DNA from: CBFFRJ01 sp963530515 | GTDB lineage: Bacteria; Pseudomonadota; Gammaproteobacteria; Enterobacterales; Enterobacteriaceae | Assembly: GCA_963530515.1 (NCBI GenBank) | Contig: CAUSEC010000010.1 | Span: 1-64,000, forward strand | DNA length: 64,000 nt | Reading direction: 5' to 3' | Shown: positions 1 to 8,587 of the stretch, piece by piece | Layout of the letters: the number at the start of each line of letters is the position of its first letter | Numbering within the stretch: the first letter of the stretch is position 1 | Made by a program: the position numbers and the translations under genes | Notes under the pieces: model-generated | Told to the model about the DNA's origin: nothing | Database searches by the model: none | Seen by the model: only the letters and a program-made list of their open reading frames with translations

Positions 1-131
1 AATACGTGGGCCTGAACGGCGCAATCGTGGGCATGACCACCTTCGGTGAGTCTGCGCCTGCGGAGCAGTTGTTTGAAGAGTTCGGCTTCACTGTCGACAA
101 TGTGATCGCGAAAGCGAAAGCACTGCTGTAA
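1..131 (+). CDS. tktA: Transketolase, C-terminal end (partial)
   Basis: Only the last ~42 codons are inside the window; the reading frame is open from base 3 to the TAA at 129-131. The encoded tail runs YVGLNGAIVGMTTFGESAPA and ends in KAKALL, which matches the C-terminus of enterobacterial transketolase A. The enzyme is the thiamine-diphosphate-dependent transketolase of the non-oxidative pentose phosphate pathway. Placement just upstream of epd-pgk-fbaA is the same as in E. coli and supports tktA rather than tktB. Confidence 0.95.
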   Translation, partial: YVGLNGAIVGMTTFGESAPAEQLFEEFGFTVDNVIAKAKALL

Positions 132-149
132 TTTTTATTACAGGACAAA

Positions 150-178
150 ACGGGTCGCTCAGGCGGCCCGTTTTTTTG
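150..178 (+). terminator. Rho-independent terminator after tktA
   Basis: A GC-rich stem (ACGGGTCGC pairing with GCGGCCCGT, one G-U pair) with a TCAG loop is followed by seven T residues, 18 bases after the tktA stop. Confidence 0.85.
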
Positions 179-238
179 CCTGCAATCCGCTTTGTAATTC
201 CATAACTGGAATAAGTTTGCGGTGTCTCCACAAGAAAG

Positions 239-254
239 TGTGATGTATGTCAGA
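239..254 (+). promoter_or_regulatory. Candidate CRP site upstream of epd
   Basis: TGTGA-N6-TCAGA matches the CRP consensus TGTGA-N6-TCACA at 9 of 10 positions. It lies 211 bases before the epd start. The E. coli epd-pgk-fbaA region is known to be CRP- and Cra-regulated, so a functional site is plausible. The rest of 179-449 shows only this and the Cra-like site. Confidence 0.5.
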
Positions 255-312
255 TAAATGGTGGTCTGCGCCGGGCGCCGATTCCTTTTATTCCGCGTTT
301 GGCTTATTCTAG

Positions 313-326
313 CTGAAGCGTTTCAG
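313..326 (+). promoter_or_regulatory. Cra (FruR) operator upstream of epd
   Basis: CTGAAGCGTTTCAG is a close match to the Cra consensus core TGAA-CG-TTCA and is near-palindromic. It lies 124 bases before the epd start codon. Cra regulation of this glycolytic cluster is established in E. coli; here it is inferred from the motif. Confidence 0.65.
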
Positions 327-449
327 TTGTTTAAATGTTCGACAAGTAGTCAAACAGTTGACGTTTGTGACAGGCGAGAGATTCCCCTCTGAAGGTTGCT
401 GCATTACTCTGTTAGCCTCTTCAGTATTGGGTTACCTGGCAGGAGATCT

Positions 450-1469
450 ATGACCGTACGCATAGCGATTAATGGCTTCGGTCGCATCGGGCGCAATGTG
501 GTTCGTGCTTTATATGAATCCGGGCGACGAGCGGAAGTCACCGTGGTGGCAATCAATGAACTGGCCGATGCCTCAGGCATGGCGCATTTATTGAAGTATG
601 ACACCAGCCACGGGCGGTTCGCATGGGATGTGCATCAGGAACGTGAGCAGCTGTATATTGGCGATGACGTGATCCGCATCTTGCATGAACGCGATCTCGC
701 ACAGCTGCCCTGGCGAGAACTGGGTGTTGATGTGGTGCTTGATTGCACGGGGGTCTACGGCAACCGTGAACACGGTGAAGCCCATCTGACCGCTGGCGCG
801 AAAAAAGTGCTTTTCTCCCATCCTGGTAGCAACGATCTTGACGCGACGGTCGTGTTTGGCGTAAACGAAGAAAATCTTCGCGCCGAAGACCGCATTGTGT
901 CGAATGCCTCCTGTACGACTAACTGTATTATTCCGGTCATTAAGCTCCTTGATGATGCATTTAGCATCGAATCCGGAACGGTAACTACCATTCACTCCGC
1001 CATGCACGATCAGCAAGTGATTGATGCTTACCATCCGGACTTGCGTCGGACGCGTGCAGCCAGCCAGTCGATAATCCCGGTGGATACGAAACTGGCCGCA
1101 GGGATTACCCGTATTTTTCCGCAATTCCATGACCGTTTTGAAGCGATTGCTGTACGCGTACCGACCATTAACGTGACGGCGATTGATCTGAGTGTGACGG
1201 TTAAGAAAGCGGTAAAAGCGTGTGAAGTCAATGCGTTGCTGCAAAAAGCAGCACGTGAGACTTTTCATGGTATAGTTGACTATACGGAATTACCGTTGGT
1301 TTCAATTGATTTTAACCACGACCCCCATAGTGCCATTGTTGATGGCACGCAGACCCGGGTGAGTGGCTCGCACCTTATTAAAACCCTGGTGTGGTGTGAT
1401 AACGAATGGGGCTTTGCTAACCGAATGCTGGACACGACGTTAGCGATGGCCGCTAAAGGTTTCAGGTAG
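450..1469 (+). CDS. epd: D-erythrose-4-phosphate dehydrogenase
   Basis: This is a GAPDH-family enzyme that oxidises erythrose 4-phosphate to 4-phosphoerythronate with NAD, the first step of the DXP-dependent pyridoxal phosphate pathway. The N-terminal Rossmann motif NGFGRIGRN is at residues 8-16, the catalytic cysteine is C155 in SNASCTTNC, and the C-terminal NEWGFANRMLD is typical. At 339 aa it equals the E. coli length. An in-frame ATG 54 bases upstream exists, but the ATG at 450 has AGGAG five bases before it and matches the conserved N-terminus. It is followed by pgk 48 bases downstream in the same orientation. Confidence 0.97.
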   Translation: MTVRIAINGFGRIGRNVVRALYESGRRAEVTVVAINELADASGMAHLLKYDTSHGRFAWDVHQEREQLYIGDDVIRILHERDLAQLPWRELGVDVVLDCTGVYGNREHGEAHLTAGAKKVLFSHPGSNDLDATVVFGVNEENLRAEDRIVSNASCTTNCIIPVIKLLDDAFSIESGTVTTIHSAMHDQQVIDAYHPDLRRTRAASQSIIPVDTKLAAGITRIFPQFHDRFEAIAVRVPTINVTAIDLSVTVKKAVKACEVNALLQKAARETFHGIVDYTELPLVSIDFNHDPHSAIVDGTQTRVSGSHLIKTLVWCDNEWGFANRMLDTTLAMAAKGFR

Positions 1470-1517
1470 GGCGTATTTGCGTCCGCAAAACTTTAAGAAT
1501 CAACGAGAGGATTCACC

Positions 1518-2681
1518 ATGTCTGTAATTAAGATGACCGATCTGGATCTGGCAGGTAAACGCGTTTTCATCCGTGCGGATCTGAACGTACCGGTTAAAGA
1601 TGGCAAAGTGACCAGCGACGCACGTATCCGTGCTTCTCTGCCGACCATCGAACTGGCGCTGAAGCAGGGTGCAAAAGTGATGGTTACCTCCCACCTGGGC
1701 CGTCCGACCGAAGGCGAGTACAACGAAGAATTCTCTCTGCTGCCGGTTGTTAATTACCTGAAAGACAAACTGTCCAACCCGGTACGTCTGGTTAAAGACT
1801 ACCTGGACGGTGTTGAAGTCGCTGCAGGCGAACTGGTTGTTCTGGAAAACGTTCGCTTTAACAAAGGCGAGAAGAAAGATGACGAAGCACTGTCCAAAAA
1901 ATACGCTGCACTGTGCGACGTATTCGTGATGGATGCATTCGGTACCGCTCACCGTGCGCAGGCTTCTACTCACGGTATCGGTAAATTTGCCGATGTTGCT
2001 TGTGCAGGTCCGCTGCTGGCTGATGAACTGGAAGCACTGGGTAAAGCGCTGAAAGAGCCGGCTCGTCCGATGGTTGCTATCGTTGGTGGTTCTAAAGTTT
2101 CCACTAAACTGACCGTTCTGGACTCTCTGTCCAAAATCGCTGACCAGCTGATCGTTGGCGGCGGCATCGCTAACACCTTCGTTGCTGCTCAAGGCCACAA
2201 CGTCGGTAAATCCCTGTACGAAGCGGACCTGGTTGACGAAGCAAAACGTCTGCTGACCACTTGCGATATCCCTGTCCCGACGGACGTTCGTGTCGCAACC
2301 GAGTTCTCCGAAACCGCGACCGCAACCCTGAAATCTGTTGCTGACATCAAAGACGAAGAGCAGATTCTGGACCTGGGCGACGTTTCCGCTGAGAAACTGG
2401 CTGCAATTCTGAAGAATGCGAAAACCATTCTGTGGAATGGCCCGGTTGGCGTGTTCGAATTCGCTAACTTCCGCAAAGGTACTGAAATCGTCGCTAACGC
2501 AATCGCAGACAGCGAAGCATTCTCCATCGCAGGCGGCGGTGACACCCTGGCAGCGATCGACCTGTTCGGTATCGCTGACAAAATCTCCTACATCTCCACT
2601 GGTGGCGGTGCATTCCTCGAGTTCGTGGAAGGCAAAGTGCTGCCAGCAGTCGCAATGCTCGAAGAGCGCGCTAAGCAGTAA
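1518..2681 (+). CDS. pgk: Phosphoglycerate kinase
   Basis: This is the glycolytic enzyme that transfers phosphate from 1,3-bisphosphoglycerate to ADP in the cytosol. The 387-aa product has the expected length and family signatures: RADLNVPV near residue 19, the SHLGRP substrate-binding motif, VGGSKVSTK, and the C-terminal AGGGDTLAAID and STGGGAFLE nucleotide-binding segments. GAGAGG precedes the ATG. Codon use is strongly biased, as expected for a highly expressed glycolytic gene; this bias also creates a long empty antisense reading frame across pgk and fbaA. It sits between epd and fbaA. Confidence 0.98.
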   Translation: MSVIKMTDLDLAGKRVFIRADLNVPVKDGKVTSDARIRASLPTIELALKQGAKVMVTSHLGRPTEGEYNEEFSLLPVVNYLKDKLSNPVRLVKDYLDGVEVAAGELVVLENVRFNKGEKKDDEALSKKYAALCDVFVMDAFGTAHRAQASTHGIGKFADVACAGPLLADELEALGKALKEPARPMVAIVGGSKVSTKLTVLDSLSKIADQLIVGGGIANTFVAAQGHNVGKSLYEADLVDEAKRLLTTCDIPVPTDVRVATEFSETATATLKSVADIKDEEQILDLGDVSAEKLAAILKNAKTILWNGPVGVFEFANFRKGTEIVANAIADSEAFSIAGGGDTLAAIDLFGIADKISYISTGGGAFLEFVEGKVLPAVAMLEERAKQ

Positions 2682-2690
2682 GTATTCAAA

Positions 2691-2714
2691 GGGCAGGGAA
2701 ACCTGCCCATTTTT
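2691..2714 (+). terminator. Hairpin between pgk and fbaA (partial terminator)
   Basis: GGGCAGG, a GAAA tetraloop and CCTGCCC form a perfect stem followed by ATTTTT, ten bases after the pgk stop. Since fbaA follows on the same strand, it probably attenuates or protects a 3' end rather than ending all transcription. Confidence 0.6.
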
Positions 2715-2780
2715 CAGCGCGCGTAAAGCTCGCGATCTTTTTTTCCAACGGTCGAAGATACAGAAACAGGACTCGAAAAC

Positions 2781-3860
2781 ATGTCTAAAATTTTTGATTT
2801 CGTAAAACCGGGCGTTATCACTGGTGATGACGTTCAGAAAGTGTTCCAGGTAGCTAAAGAAAACAACTTTGCGCTGCCAGCAGTTAACTGCGTGGGCACT
2901 GATTCCATTAACGCCGTTCTGGAAACCGCTGCCAAAGTTAAAGCTCCGGTTATCGTTCAGTTCTCCAACGGTGGTGCTGCTTTCATCGCAGGTAAAGGCG
3001 TGAAAACTGACGTTCCTCAGGGTGCTGCAATTCTGGGTGCTATCTCTGGTGCGCATCACGTACATCAGATGGCTGAGCACTACGGTGTTCCGGTTATCCT
3101 GCACACTGACCACTGCGCGAAGAAATTGCTGCCGTGGATCGACGGTCTGCTGGACGCGGGTGAAAAATACTTCGCTGCTCACGGTAAACCACTGTTCTCT
3201 TCCCACATGATCGACCTGTCTGAAGAGTCTCTGGAAGAAAACATCGAAATCAGTTCCAAATACCTGGCGCGCATGGCGAAAATCGGCATGACCCTGGAAA
3301 TCGAACTGGGTTGCACCGGCGGTGAAGAAGACGGCGTGGACAACAGCCACATGGACGCTTCTGCACTGTACACTCAGCCGGAAGACGTTGATTACGCTTA
3401 CACCAAACTGAATGCAATCAGCCCGCGTTTCACTATCGCTGCTTCCTTCGGTAACGTGCATGGCGTTTACAAGCCGGGTAACGTTAAACTGACCCCGACT
3501 ATCCTGCGCGACTCTCAGGAATATGTTTGCAAGAAACATAACCTGCCGCACAACAGCCTGAACTTCGTCTTCCACGGTGGCTCCGGTTCTACCGCTCAGG
3601 AAATCAAAGACTCCGTAAGCTACGGCGTTATCAAAATGAACATCGATACCGACACCCAATGGGCAACCTGGGAAGGTATTCTGAACTACTACAAAACCAA
3701 CGAAGCGTATCTGCAAGGTCAGCTGGGTAACCCGAAAGGCGAAGACCAGCCGAACAAGAAATACTACGATCCGCGCGTATGGCTGCGTTCCGCTCAGACT
3801 TCTATGATCACCCGTCTGGAGCAGGCGTTCCAGGAACTGAACGCGGTTGACGTTCTGTAA
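2781..3860 (+). CDS. fbaA: Fructose-bisphosphate aldolase, class II
   Basis: This zinc-dependent aldolase cleaves fructose 1,6-bisphosphate into dihydroxyacetone phosphate and glyceraldehyde 3-phosphate. The 359-aa protein carries the class II features: HTDHCAKK at 108-115, with catalytic D110 and zinc ligand H111, the downstream NVHGVY and VFHGGSGST segments supplying further ligands, and a monovalent-cation/phosphate loop GGSGS. ACAGGA lies upstream of the ATG. It is the last gene of the epd-pgk-fbaA cluster. Confidence 0.98.
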   Translation: MSKIFDFVKPGVITGDDVQKVFQVAKENNFALPAVNCVGTDSINAVLETAAKVKAPVIVQFSNGGAAFIAGKGVKTDVPQGAAILGAISGAHHVHQMAEHYGVPVILHTDHCAKKLLPWIDGLLDAGEKYFAAHGKPLFSSHMIDLSEESLEENIEISSKYLARMAKIGMTLEIELGCTGGEEDGVDNSHMDASALYTQPEDVDYAYTKLNAISPRFTIAASFGNVHGVYKPGNVKLTPTILRDSQEYVCKKHNLPHNSLNFVFHGGSGSTAQEIKDSVSYGVIKMNIDTDTQWATWEGILNYYKTNEAYLQGQLGNPKGEDQPNKKYYDPRVWLRSAQTSMITRLEQAFQELNAVDVL

Positions 3861-3883
3861 TCTGAGTTAGACTCGCTCCCAAA

Positions 3884-3911
3884 GGCCCGCCATCTGTGCG
3901 GGCTTTTTTAT
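3884..3911 (+). terminator. Terminator of the epd-pgk-fbaA cluster
   Basis: GCCCGC and GCGGGC pair around a seven-base loop and are followed by six T residues, about 25 bases after the fbaA stop. Confidence 0.85.
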
Positions 3912-4047
3912 TGCCTGTTCAATGGCATACGAGCACTTTAAATGTGATCCATTTGGCAAAACTGCGTCTTTTTGTTTACCCTTTAGGTGTCTGTCCGCCA
4001 CCGTCGGGTTGGATTTTTCCCGTACGGAACAACAAAAGGAATGAAGA

Positions 4048-4911
4048 ATGGAAGATCTTAACGTCGTCGACAGTATCAATAATGCAGGCTCCTGGCTGGC
4101 AACTAACCAGGCTTTACTTCTGAGCTATGCCGTAAATATTGTCGCCGCTATCGCCATTATCATCGTCGGGATGATCGTGGCTCGGGTGATTTCCAATACC
4201 GTTAACCGCTTAATGCGCGCACGGCATATCGATGCCACCGTGGCGGATTTTCTCTCCGCGCTGGTGCGCTACGGCATTATTGCCTTTACGCTAATTGCCG
4301 CGCTAGGACGCGTCGGGGTACAGACCGCGTCGGTGATCGCAGTGCTGGGTGCAGCGGGTTTAGCGATTGGTCTGGCGTTGCAGGGGTCGTTATCAAACCT
4401 GGCTGCCGGGGTTCTGCTGGTGACCTTCCGTCCGTTCCGTTCGGGTGAATATGTTGACCTGGGCGGCGTTGCCGGAACCGTGTTGCAGGTGCAGATTTTC
4501 TCCACCACCATGCGCAGTGTTGATGGCCGCATTATCGTTATCCCTAACGGCAAAATCATTGCTGGCAATATCATTAACTTCTCTCGCGAGCCGGTGCGCC
4601 GTAACGAATTCATTATCGGTGTGGCCTATGATTCAGATATCGACCTGGTCAAAAGATTACTGACGGAGATTATCGAGTCTGACGACCGTATTCTGAAAGA
4701 TCGCGACATGACGGTTCGCCTGAACGAACTGGGTGCATCCTCCATCAATTTTGTGGTGCGTGTCTGGAGCAACAGTGGTGACCTGCAAAACGTGTACTGG
4801 GACGTACTGGAACGCGTAAAACGCAGCTTTGACGAACACGGTATCAGTTTTCCTTATCCTCAAATGGACGTGAACGTTAAACAAGCCAAAGAGAAAGAGA
4901 CTGCTGAGTAA
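4048..4911 (+). CDS. mscS: Small-conductance mechanosensitive channel MscS
   Basis: This is an inner-membrane heptameric channel that opens under membrane tension and releases solutes on hypo-osmotic shock. The 287-aa protein shows three N-terminal hydrophobic segments (about residues 25-50, 65-85 and 95-125). The third is the Gly/Ala-rich pore helix (VLGAAGLAIGLALQGSLSNL). The soluble beta and C-terminal domains follow, including the conserved FRPFRSGEYVDL. Length and start match E. coli MscS. AAAGGAATGA precedes the ATG. Confidence 0.97.
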   Translation: MEDLNVVDSINNAGSWLATNQALLLSYAVNIVAAIAIIIVGMIVARVISNTVNRLMRARHIDATVADFLSALVRYGIIAFTLIAALGRVGVQTASVIAVLGAAGLAIGLALQGSLSNLAAGVLLVTFRPFRSGEYVDLGGVAGTVLQVQIFSTTMRSVDGRIIVIPNGKIIAGNIINFSREPVRRNEFIIGVAYDSDIDLVKRLLTEIIESDDRILKDRDMTVRLNELGASSINFVVRVWSNSGDLQNVYWDVLERVKRSFDEHGISFPYPQMDVNVKQAKEKETAE

Positions 4912-4919
4912 TTGCCCGG

Positions 4920-4949
4920 TGCTGGATGATGCACAAGCCTCATCCAGCA
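4920..4949 (+). terminator. Hairpin after mscS
   Basis: TGCTGGATGA and TCATCCAGCA form a perfect 10-bp stem with a 10-base loop nine bases after the mscS stop. The following sequence is pyrimidine-rich but has no clean T run, so it may be a weak terminator or a processing hairpin. Confidence 0.5.
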
Positions 4950-5094
4950 TGTCTTCCTCTTGTTTATTTCTGCCAAATATCTCCCCCTCAAACGAGTAGT
5001 AGTAACACTTATAAGCGATTAAAATTTTCAATTTCATCTAATAATTTTAAGCGGGTATAGTCAGCACCCTGAAACAGAGAATTGGGAATTAATC

Positions 5095-5736
5095 GTGATA
5101 TCTTATTATTTTCAAGGGCTTATTCTTGGTGCGGCACTCATTCTGCCCTTAGGTCCCCAGAATGCATTTGTGATGAATCAGGGCATTCGTCGGCAATACC
5201 ATCTGATGACCGCTTTTCTGTGCACGATGAGTGACTTACTCCTCATCTGCGGCGGTATCTTTGGCGGTAGTGCTCTGCTAATGCAGTCGCCCTGGCTGCT
5301 GGCACTGGTCACGTGGGGCGGTGTGGCCTTCCTGTTGTGGTACGGCTTTGGGGCGTTTAAAACCGCCGCCAGCAGCAGCATTGAACTTGCCACCGCAGAA
5401 GCAATGAAACAGGGGCGCTGGAAAATCATCGCCACCATGCTGGCGGTGACCTGGCTTAACCCCCATGTTTACCTGGATACCTTTGTAGTGCTTGGTAGTC
5501 TGGGCGGGCAGCTTGATGCTGAGCCGAAGCGCTGGTTTGCAATGGGTACTGTCAGCGCGTCTGTTATTTGGTTTTTCGGCCTCGCCCTGCTGGCAGCCTG
5601 GTTTGCACCTCGTCTGCGTACGGCAAAAGCGCAGCGTATTATCAACCTGATCGTGGGTCTGGTGATGTGGGTGATAGCTATTCAACTGGCGAAAGATGGC
5701 ATAGAACACATCCACGCGCTGCTTAACTCGGTGTAG
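5095..5736 (+). CDS. argO: Arginine exporter ArgO (LysE family)
   Basis: This inner-membrane exporter of L-arginine (and canavanine) belongs to the LysE/RhtB superfamily. The 213-aa protein has about six hydrophobic segments and the family signature LPLGPQNAFVMNQG at residues 17-30, plus TWLNPHVYLD in the middle. The start is GTG at 5095, as in E. coli argO; no ATG gives the conserved N-terminus. Its activator ArgP is encoded 0.9 kb downstream on the opposite strand, after yggE. Regulation by ArgP is known in E. coli and inferred here. Confidence 0.95.
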   Translation: MISYYFQGLILGAALILPLGPQNAFVMNQGIRRQYHLMTAFLCTMSDLLLICGGIFGGSALLMQSPWLLALVTWGGVAFLLWYGFGAFKTAASSSIELATAEAMKQGRWKIIATMLAVTWLNPHVYLDTFVVLGSLGGQLDAEPKRWFAMGTVSASVIWFFGLALLAAWFAPRLRTAKAQRIINLIVGLVMWVIAIQLAKDGIEHIHALLNSV

Positions 5737-5750
5737 TCTGATGGACAAAT

Positions 5751-5793
5751 CGGCACATCCCGCTACTCTTGCAGCGAGGCGTGCCGTTTTTAT
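5751..5793 (+). terminator. Terminator after argO
   Basis: CGGCAC and GTGCCG pair over an inner CGCT/AGCG stem, followed by TTTTTATT. It starts 15 bases after the argO stop. Confidence 0.7.
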
Positions 5794-5825
5794 TCGGACG
5801 TAAAAAGCAACATGGAGGAGCAACT

Positions 5826-6560
5826 ATGAAATTCAAAGTGATGGCCCTGGCGGCATTAGTGGGATTAAGTGCAATGTCAGTACAGGCAAGTGAACTGCCT
5901 GACGGGCCTCATATCGTCACTTCAGGAACGGCCAGCGTGGATGCAGTGCCGGATATTGCGACTCTGGCGATTGAAGTGAATATCTCGGCGAAAGACGCCG
6001 CGTCGGCCAAGAAACAAGCGGACGAGCGCGTGGCCCAGTACCTGAGCTTCCTCGATCAGAACGGTGTCGCGAAGAAAGATATCGATTCTGCCAACCTGCG
6101 TACGCAGCCGGATTACGATTACCAGAACGGTAAAAGCGTGCTCAAAGGCTGGCGTGCGGTGCGCACAGTGGAAGTGACCCTGCGCGACCTCGAAAAGCTT
6201 AATTCTTTGTTAGATGGCGCGCTGAAAGCGGGGCTGAACGAAATTCGTTCTGTATCGTTGGGCGTTGCGCAACCGGAATCTTACAAAGACAAAGCGCGTA
6301 AAGCGGCGATTGATGACGCTATCCACCAGGCTGAGCAACTGGCTGCAGGGTTCAACGCCAAAGTGGGGCCGGTCTACAGCGTGCGTTATCACGTGTCTAA
6401 CTATCAGCCGTCGCCAATGGTGCGAATGATGAAGGCGGATGCCGCGCCGGTTTCGGCTCAGGAAACCTATGAACAGCCGACGATCCAGTTTGCCGATCAG
6501 GTTGATGTGGTCTTCCAGCTTGAACCCGCACAAGGCGGGCAGCAAGCCGCAGCAAAATAA
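5826..6560 (+). CDS. yggE: SIMPL-domain (DUF541) periplasmic protein YggE
   Basis: This is a DUF541/SIMPL-family protein whose E. coli homologue has been linked to oxidative stress; its biochemical role is not settled. The 244-aa product begins with a signal peptide (MKFKVMALAALVGLSAMSVQA, cleavage near residue 21), followed by the SIMPL domain over most of the protein. The C-terminus is Gln/Ala-rich. The ATG at 5826 is preceded by GGAGGAG and gives a proper signal peptide; an upstream in-frame ATG at 5769 would disrupt it. It lies between argO and argP, as in E. coli. Confidence 0.92.
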   Translation: MKFKVMALAALVGLSAMSVQASELPDGPHIVTSGTASVDAVPDIATLAIEVNISAKDAASAKKQADERVAQYLSFLDQNGVAKKDIDSANLRTQPDYDYQNGKSVLKGWRAVRTVEVTLRDLEKLNSLLDGALKAGLNEIRSVSLGVAQPESYKDKARKAAIDDAIHQAEQLAAGFNAKVGPVYSVRYHVSNYQPSPMVRMMKADAAPVSAQETYEQPTIQFADQVDVVFQLEPAQGGQQAAAK

Positions 6561-6573
6561 GTCCTTTCTCTAT

Positions 6574-6595
6574 ACCCTCTCCTGCGGGAGAGGGT
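6574..6595. repeat. Short dispersed hairpin repeat (CCCTCTCC type)
   Basis: ACCCTCTCC-TGCG-GGAGAGGGT is a perfect 9-bp stem between convergent yggE and argP. A related element (CCCTCTC...GAGAGGG) occurs at 24927-24943, so it is probably a dispersed enterobacterial repeat that may also act as a bidirectional transcript end. Confidence 0.55.
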
Positions 6596-6597
6596 CT

Positions 6598-7497
6598 TCA
6601 GGAAACATCCTGCCTTAATACCTTGTGACCATATTCCAGCAGTGCATCCGTTACGTTGCGCATCATGCGGCTTTCTGGCGCAAAGCGATGCCAGTACAGC
6701 ATGCGACGCTGTAACAGCCCTGGCGTCAGATCGATTAACTCACCGGCATTCAGCTCTTTTTCAATTTGCAGGTGCGGGATCATGCAGCAGGTTGTGCCCT
6801 GGCGCGCCAGCTGTACGAACGCTTCCGACGAGTTAACAATGTGGCAAGGTACGCTGCCCGGCGGCAGATCAAAGTTCTGCTGTAAGAAAGCCTGATGCAT
6901 GTCATCGAGATGGTCAAAGGCCACAGCAGGGGCTTTGAGCAGCGCAGAACGGGTCACGCCGTTAGGGAAATAGCGCTCGGCAAAGGCTTTTGAGCCCACG
7001 AACAGGTAGTCGAGCGCACCCAGTTGATCGACCAGGCAGCTTGGCAACGCCTGTGGCTGAATACTGACCGCACCGACCACTTCCCCACGACGCAGGCGTT
7101 CCTGGGTACGTGTTTCGTCTTCTACCTGCAGGTTCAGGCGAATGGGCGAATCGGCCAGTACCGGGGCCAGCGCAGGCAACAGCCAGGTCGCCAGACTGTC
7201 GGCGTTCACCGCAAGTGAAAGCAGCAGGGGAGTGGAACCCGTTTGCTCGTCGCCCAGCCATTCATCTTCCAGCAGCTCAACCTGGCGTAAAAGAGCCAGC
7301 AGCTTCTGGCCTTGTTCGGTTGGACGAGGCGGCACGGTGCGCACCAGAAGCGGCTGACCAAACATGTTTTCAAGTTGCTTAATACGCTGCGATACGGCGG
7401 ACTGAGTGATACACAGCTTCTGCGCGGCGCGCTCAAACCCGCGTTCACGAATGACCGCATCAAGTGCCTGTAACGTTCTGTAGTCCGGACGTTTCAT
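6598..7497 (-). CDS. argP: LysR-type regulator ArgP (IciA)
   Basis: This LysR-family transcription factor senses arginine and lysine and activates argO, dapB and other genes. The 299-aa protein has an N-terminal winged helix-turn-helix (residues ~5-60, with QSAVSQRIKQLE as recognition helix) and a type 2 periplasmic-binding-like effector domain. The start at 7497 (MKRPDYRTLQ) matches E. coli; an in-frame start seven codons upstream is not conserved. It is divergent from rpiA, sharing a ~165-bp intergenic region that holds a perfect CRP consensus. Confidence 0.96.
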   Translation of the reverse strand: MKRPDYRTLQALDAVIRERGFERAAQKLCITQSAVSQRIKQLENMFGQPLLVRTVPPRPTEQGQKLLALLRQVELLEDEWLGDEQTGSTPLLLSLAVNADSLATWLLPALAPVLADSPIRLNLQVEDETRTQERLRRGEVVGAVSIQPQALPSCLVDQLGALDYLFVGSKAFAERYFPNGVTRSALLKAPAVAFDHLDDMHQAFLQQNFDLPPGSVPCHIVNSSEAFVQLARQGTTCCMIPHLQIEKELNAGELIDLTPGLLQRRMLYWHRFAPESRMMRNVTDALLEYGHKVLRQDVS

Positions 7498-7583
7498 TGC
7501 TCTTACATACTCCTGCAAAATAATTACTCAGCACTATGACATAAAAGTTTGTGACTTACAGACGAAAATACGTCTGTCGGTTA

Positions 7584-7599
7584 TGTGACGTGGCTCACA
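7584..7599 (+). promoter_or_regulatory. Perfect-consensus CRP site, argP/rpiA intergenic
   Basis: TGTGA-CGTGGC-TCACA matches the CRP consensus at all ten conserved positions. A TATAAT -10 element lies at 7624-7629, so the site centre is near -44 for an rpiA transcript, close to a class II CRP arrangement. It could also affect divergent argP. Confidence 0.65.
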
Positions 7600-7623
7600 G
7601 GGACTTTTACCCCGGCTATGCTC

Positions 7624-7629
7624 TATAAT
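7624..7629 (+). promoter_or_regulatory. rpiA -10 element
   Basis: TATAAT lies 34 bases before the rpiA ATG. No good -35 hexamer is visible at 17-bp spacing, which is consistent with activator (CRP) dependence. Confidence 0.5.
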
Positions 7630-7662
7630 GCGGCCTGAAATTCACATCACAGGCGAACGACC

Positions 7663-8322
7663 ATGACGCAGGATGAACTGAAAAAAGCAGTGGGCTGGGC
7701 AGCACTCAAATATGTCGAGCCGGGCACTATCGTAGGTGTGGGCACCGGTTCTACCGCCGCCCACTTTATCGATGCGCTGGGTACCATGAAGGGGCAGATT
7801 GAAGGTGCGGTTTCCAGCTCTGATGCTTCCACTGAGAAACTGAAAAAGCTGGGTATTACCGTTTTCGATCTGAACGAAGTCGATCGTCTGGGCATTTATG
7901 TCGACGGCGCGGATGAGATTAACGGCAATATGCAGATGATCAAAGGCGGTGGCGCAGCGTTAACCCGCGAGAAGATCATCGCGTCGGTGGCTGACAAGTT
8001 TATCTGTATCGCGGATGCATCCAAGCAGGTCGATATTTTGGGGACGTTCCCGCTGCCGGTTGAAGTGATTCCGATGGCGCGCAGTGCGGTTGCGCGTGAA
8101 CTGGTTAAGCTCGGTGGTCGCCCGGAATATCGCCAGGGGGTCGTGACCGACAACGGTAATGTGATTCTGGACGTATTTGGCCTGGAAATTATCGACCCGA
8201 TCGCGGTGGAAAACACCATTAACGGCCTGCCGGGCGTGGTGACCGTTGGCCTGTTCGCTAACCGTGGTGCGGATGTTGCCTTGATTGGCAGCGCCGACGG
8301 TGTGAAAACCATTCTAAAATGA
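7663..8322 (+). CDS. rpiA: Ribose-5-phosphate isomerase A
   Basis: This enzyme interconverts ribose 5-phosphate and ribulose 5-phosphate in the pentose phosphate pathway. The 219-aa protein has the length of E. coli RpiA and the active-site residues D81, D84, K94 and E103 within DGADEINGNMQMIKGGGAAL and TREK. GTGSTA near residue 27 is the phosphate loop. It is divergent from argP and followed by serA, as in E. coli. Confidence 0.98.
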   Translation: MTQDELKKAVGWAALKYVEPGTIVGVGTGSTAAHFIDALGTMKGQIEGAVSSSDASTEKLKKLGITVFDLNEVDRLGIYVDGADEINGNMQMIKGGGAALTREKIIASVADKFICIADASKQVDILGTFPLPVEVIPMARSAVARELVKLGGRPEYRQGVVTDNGNVILDVFGLEIIDPIAVENTINGLPGVVTVGLFANRGADVALIGSADGVKTILK

Positions 8323-8326
8323 TCTG

Positions 8327-8348
8327 AGTGGGGGAGGCCTTCCCCACT
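8327..8348. terminator. Hairpin after rpiA
   Basis: AGTGGGG and CCCCACT pair five bases after the rpiA stop, but the downstream bases on the plus strand are A residues rather than T. It may stabilise the 3' end rather than terminate. Confidence 0.4.
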
Positions 8349-8373
8349 AAAAAAATATTTGATAAGCAAATTC

Positions 8374-8389
8374 GGTGACTTCTGTCACG
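8374..8389 (+). promoter_or_regulatory. Candidate CRP site upstream of serA
   Basis: GGTGA-N6-TCACG matches the CRP consensus at 8 of 10 positions, about 200 bases before serA. CRP and Lrp are known to affect E. coli serA transcription; this site is inferred. The rest of 8349-8587 is AT-rich promoter DNA. Confidence 0.35.
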
Positions 8390-8587
8390 TTTATCAGGCC
8401 CCAATGATGTTCCTGCCGCACGTTTAGCCATTTTTAGCATATTCATCTGCCATTTGTGGCTGTATGACTTTTCTTCACGGGGCTGACGCAAACGTTCATA
8501 TTGCTGCAATAGTTTTTTTTGATATGTTGACTACAGCGGATGAATATCCACACAACATCAGTTATGACAAAAAACAGGGTCGGGTAA

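Noticed and set aside
1500..3716. A 738-codon open frame antisense to pgk and fbaA
   Set aside because: It arises from the strong codon bias of two highly expressed glycolytic genes and matches no family; it also spans the intergenic terminator.
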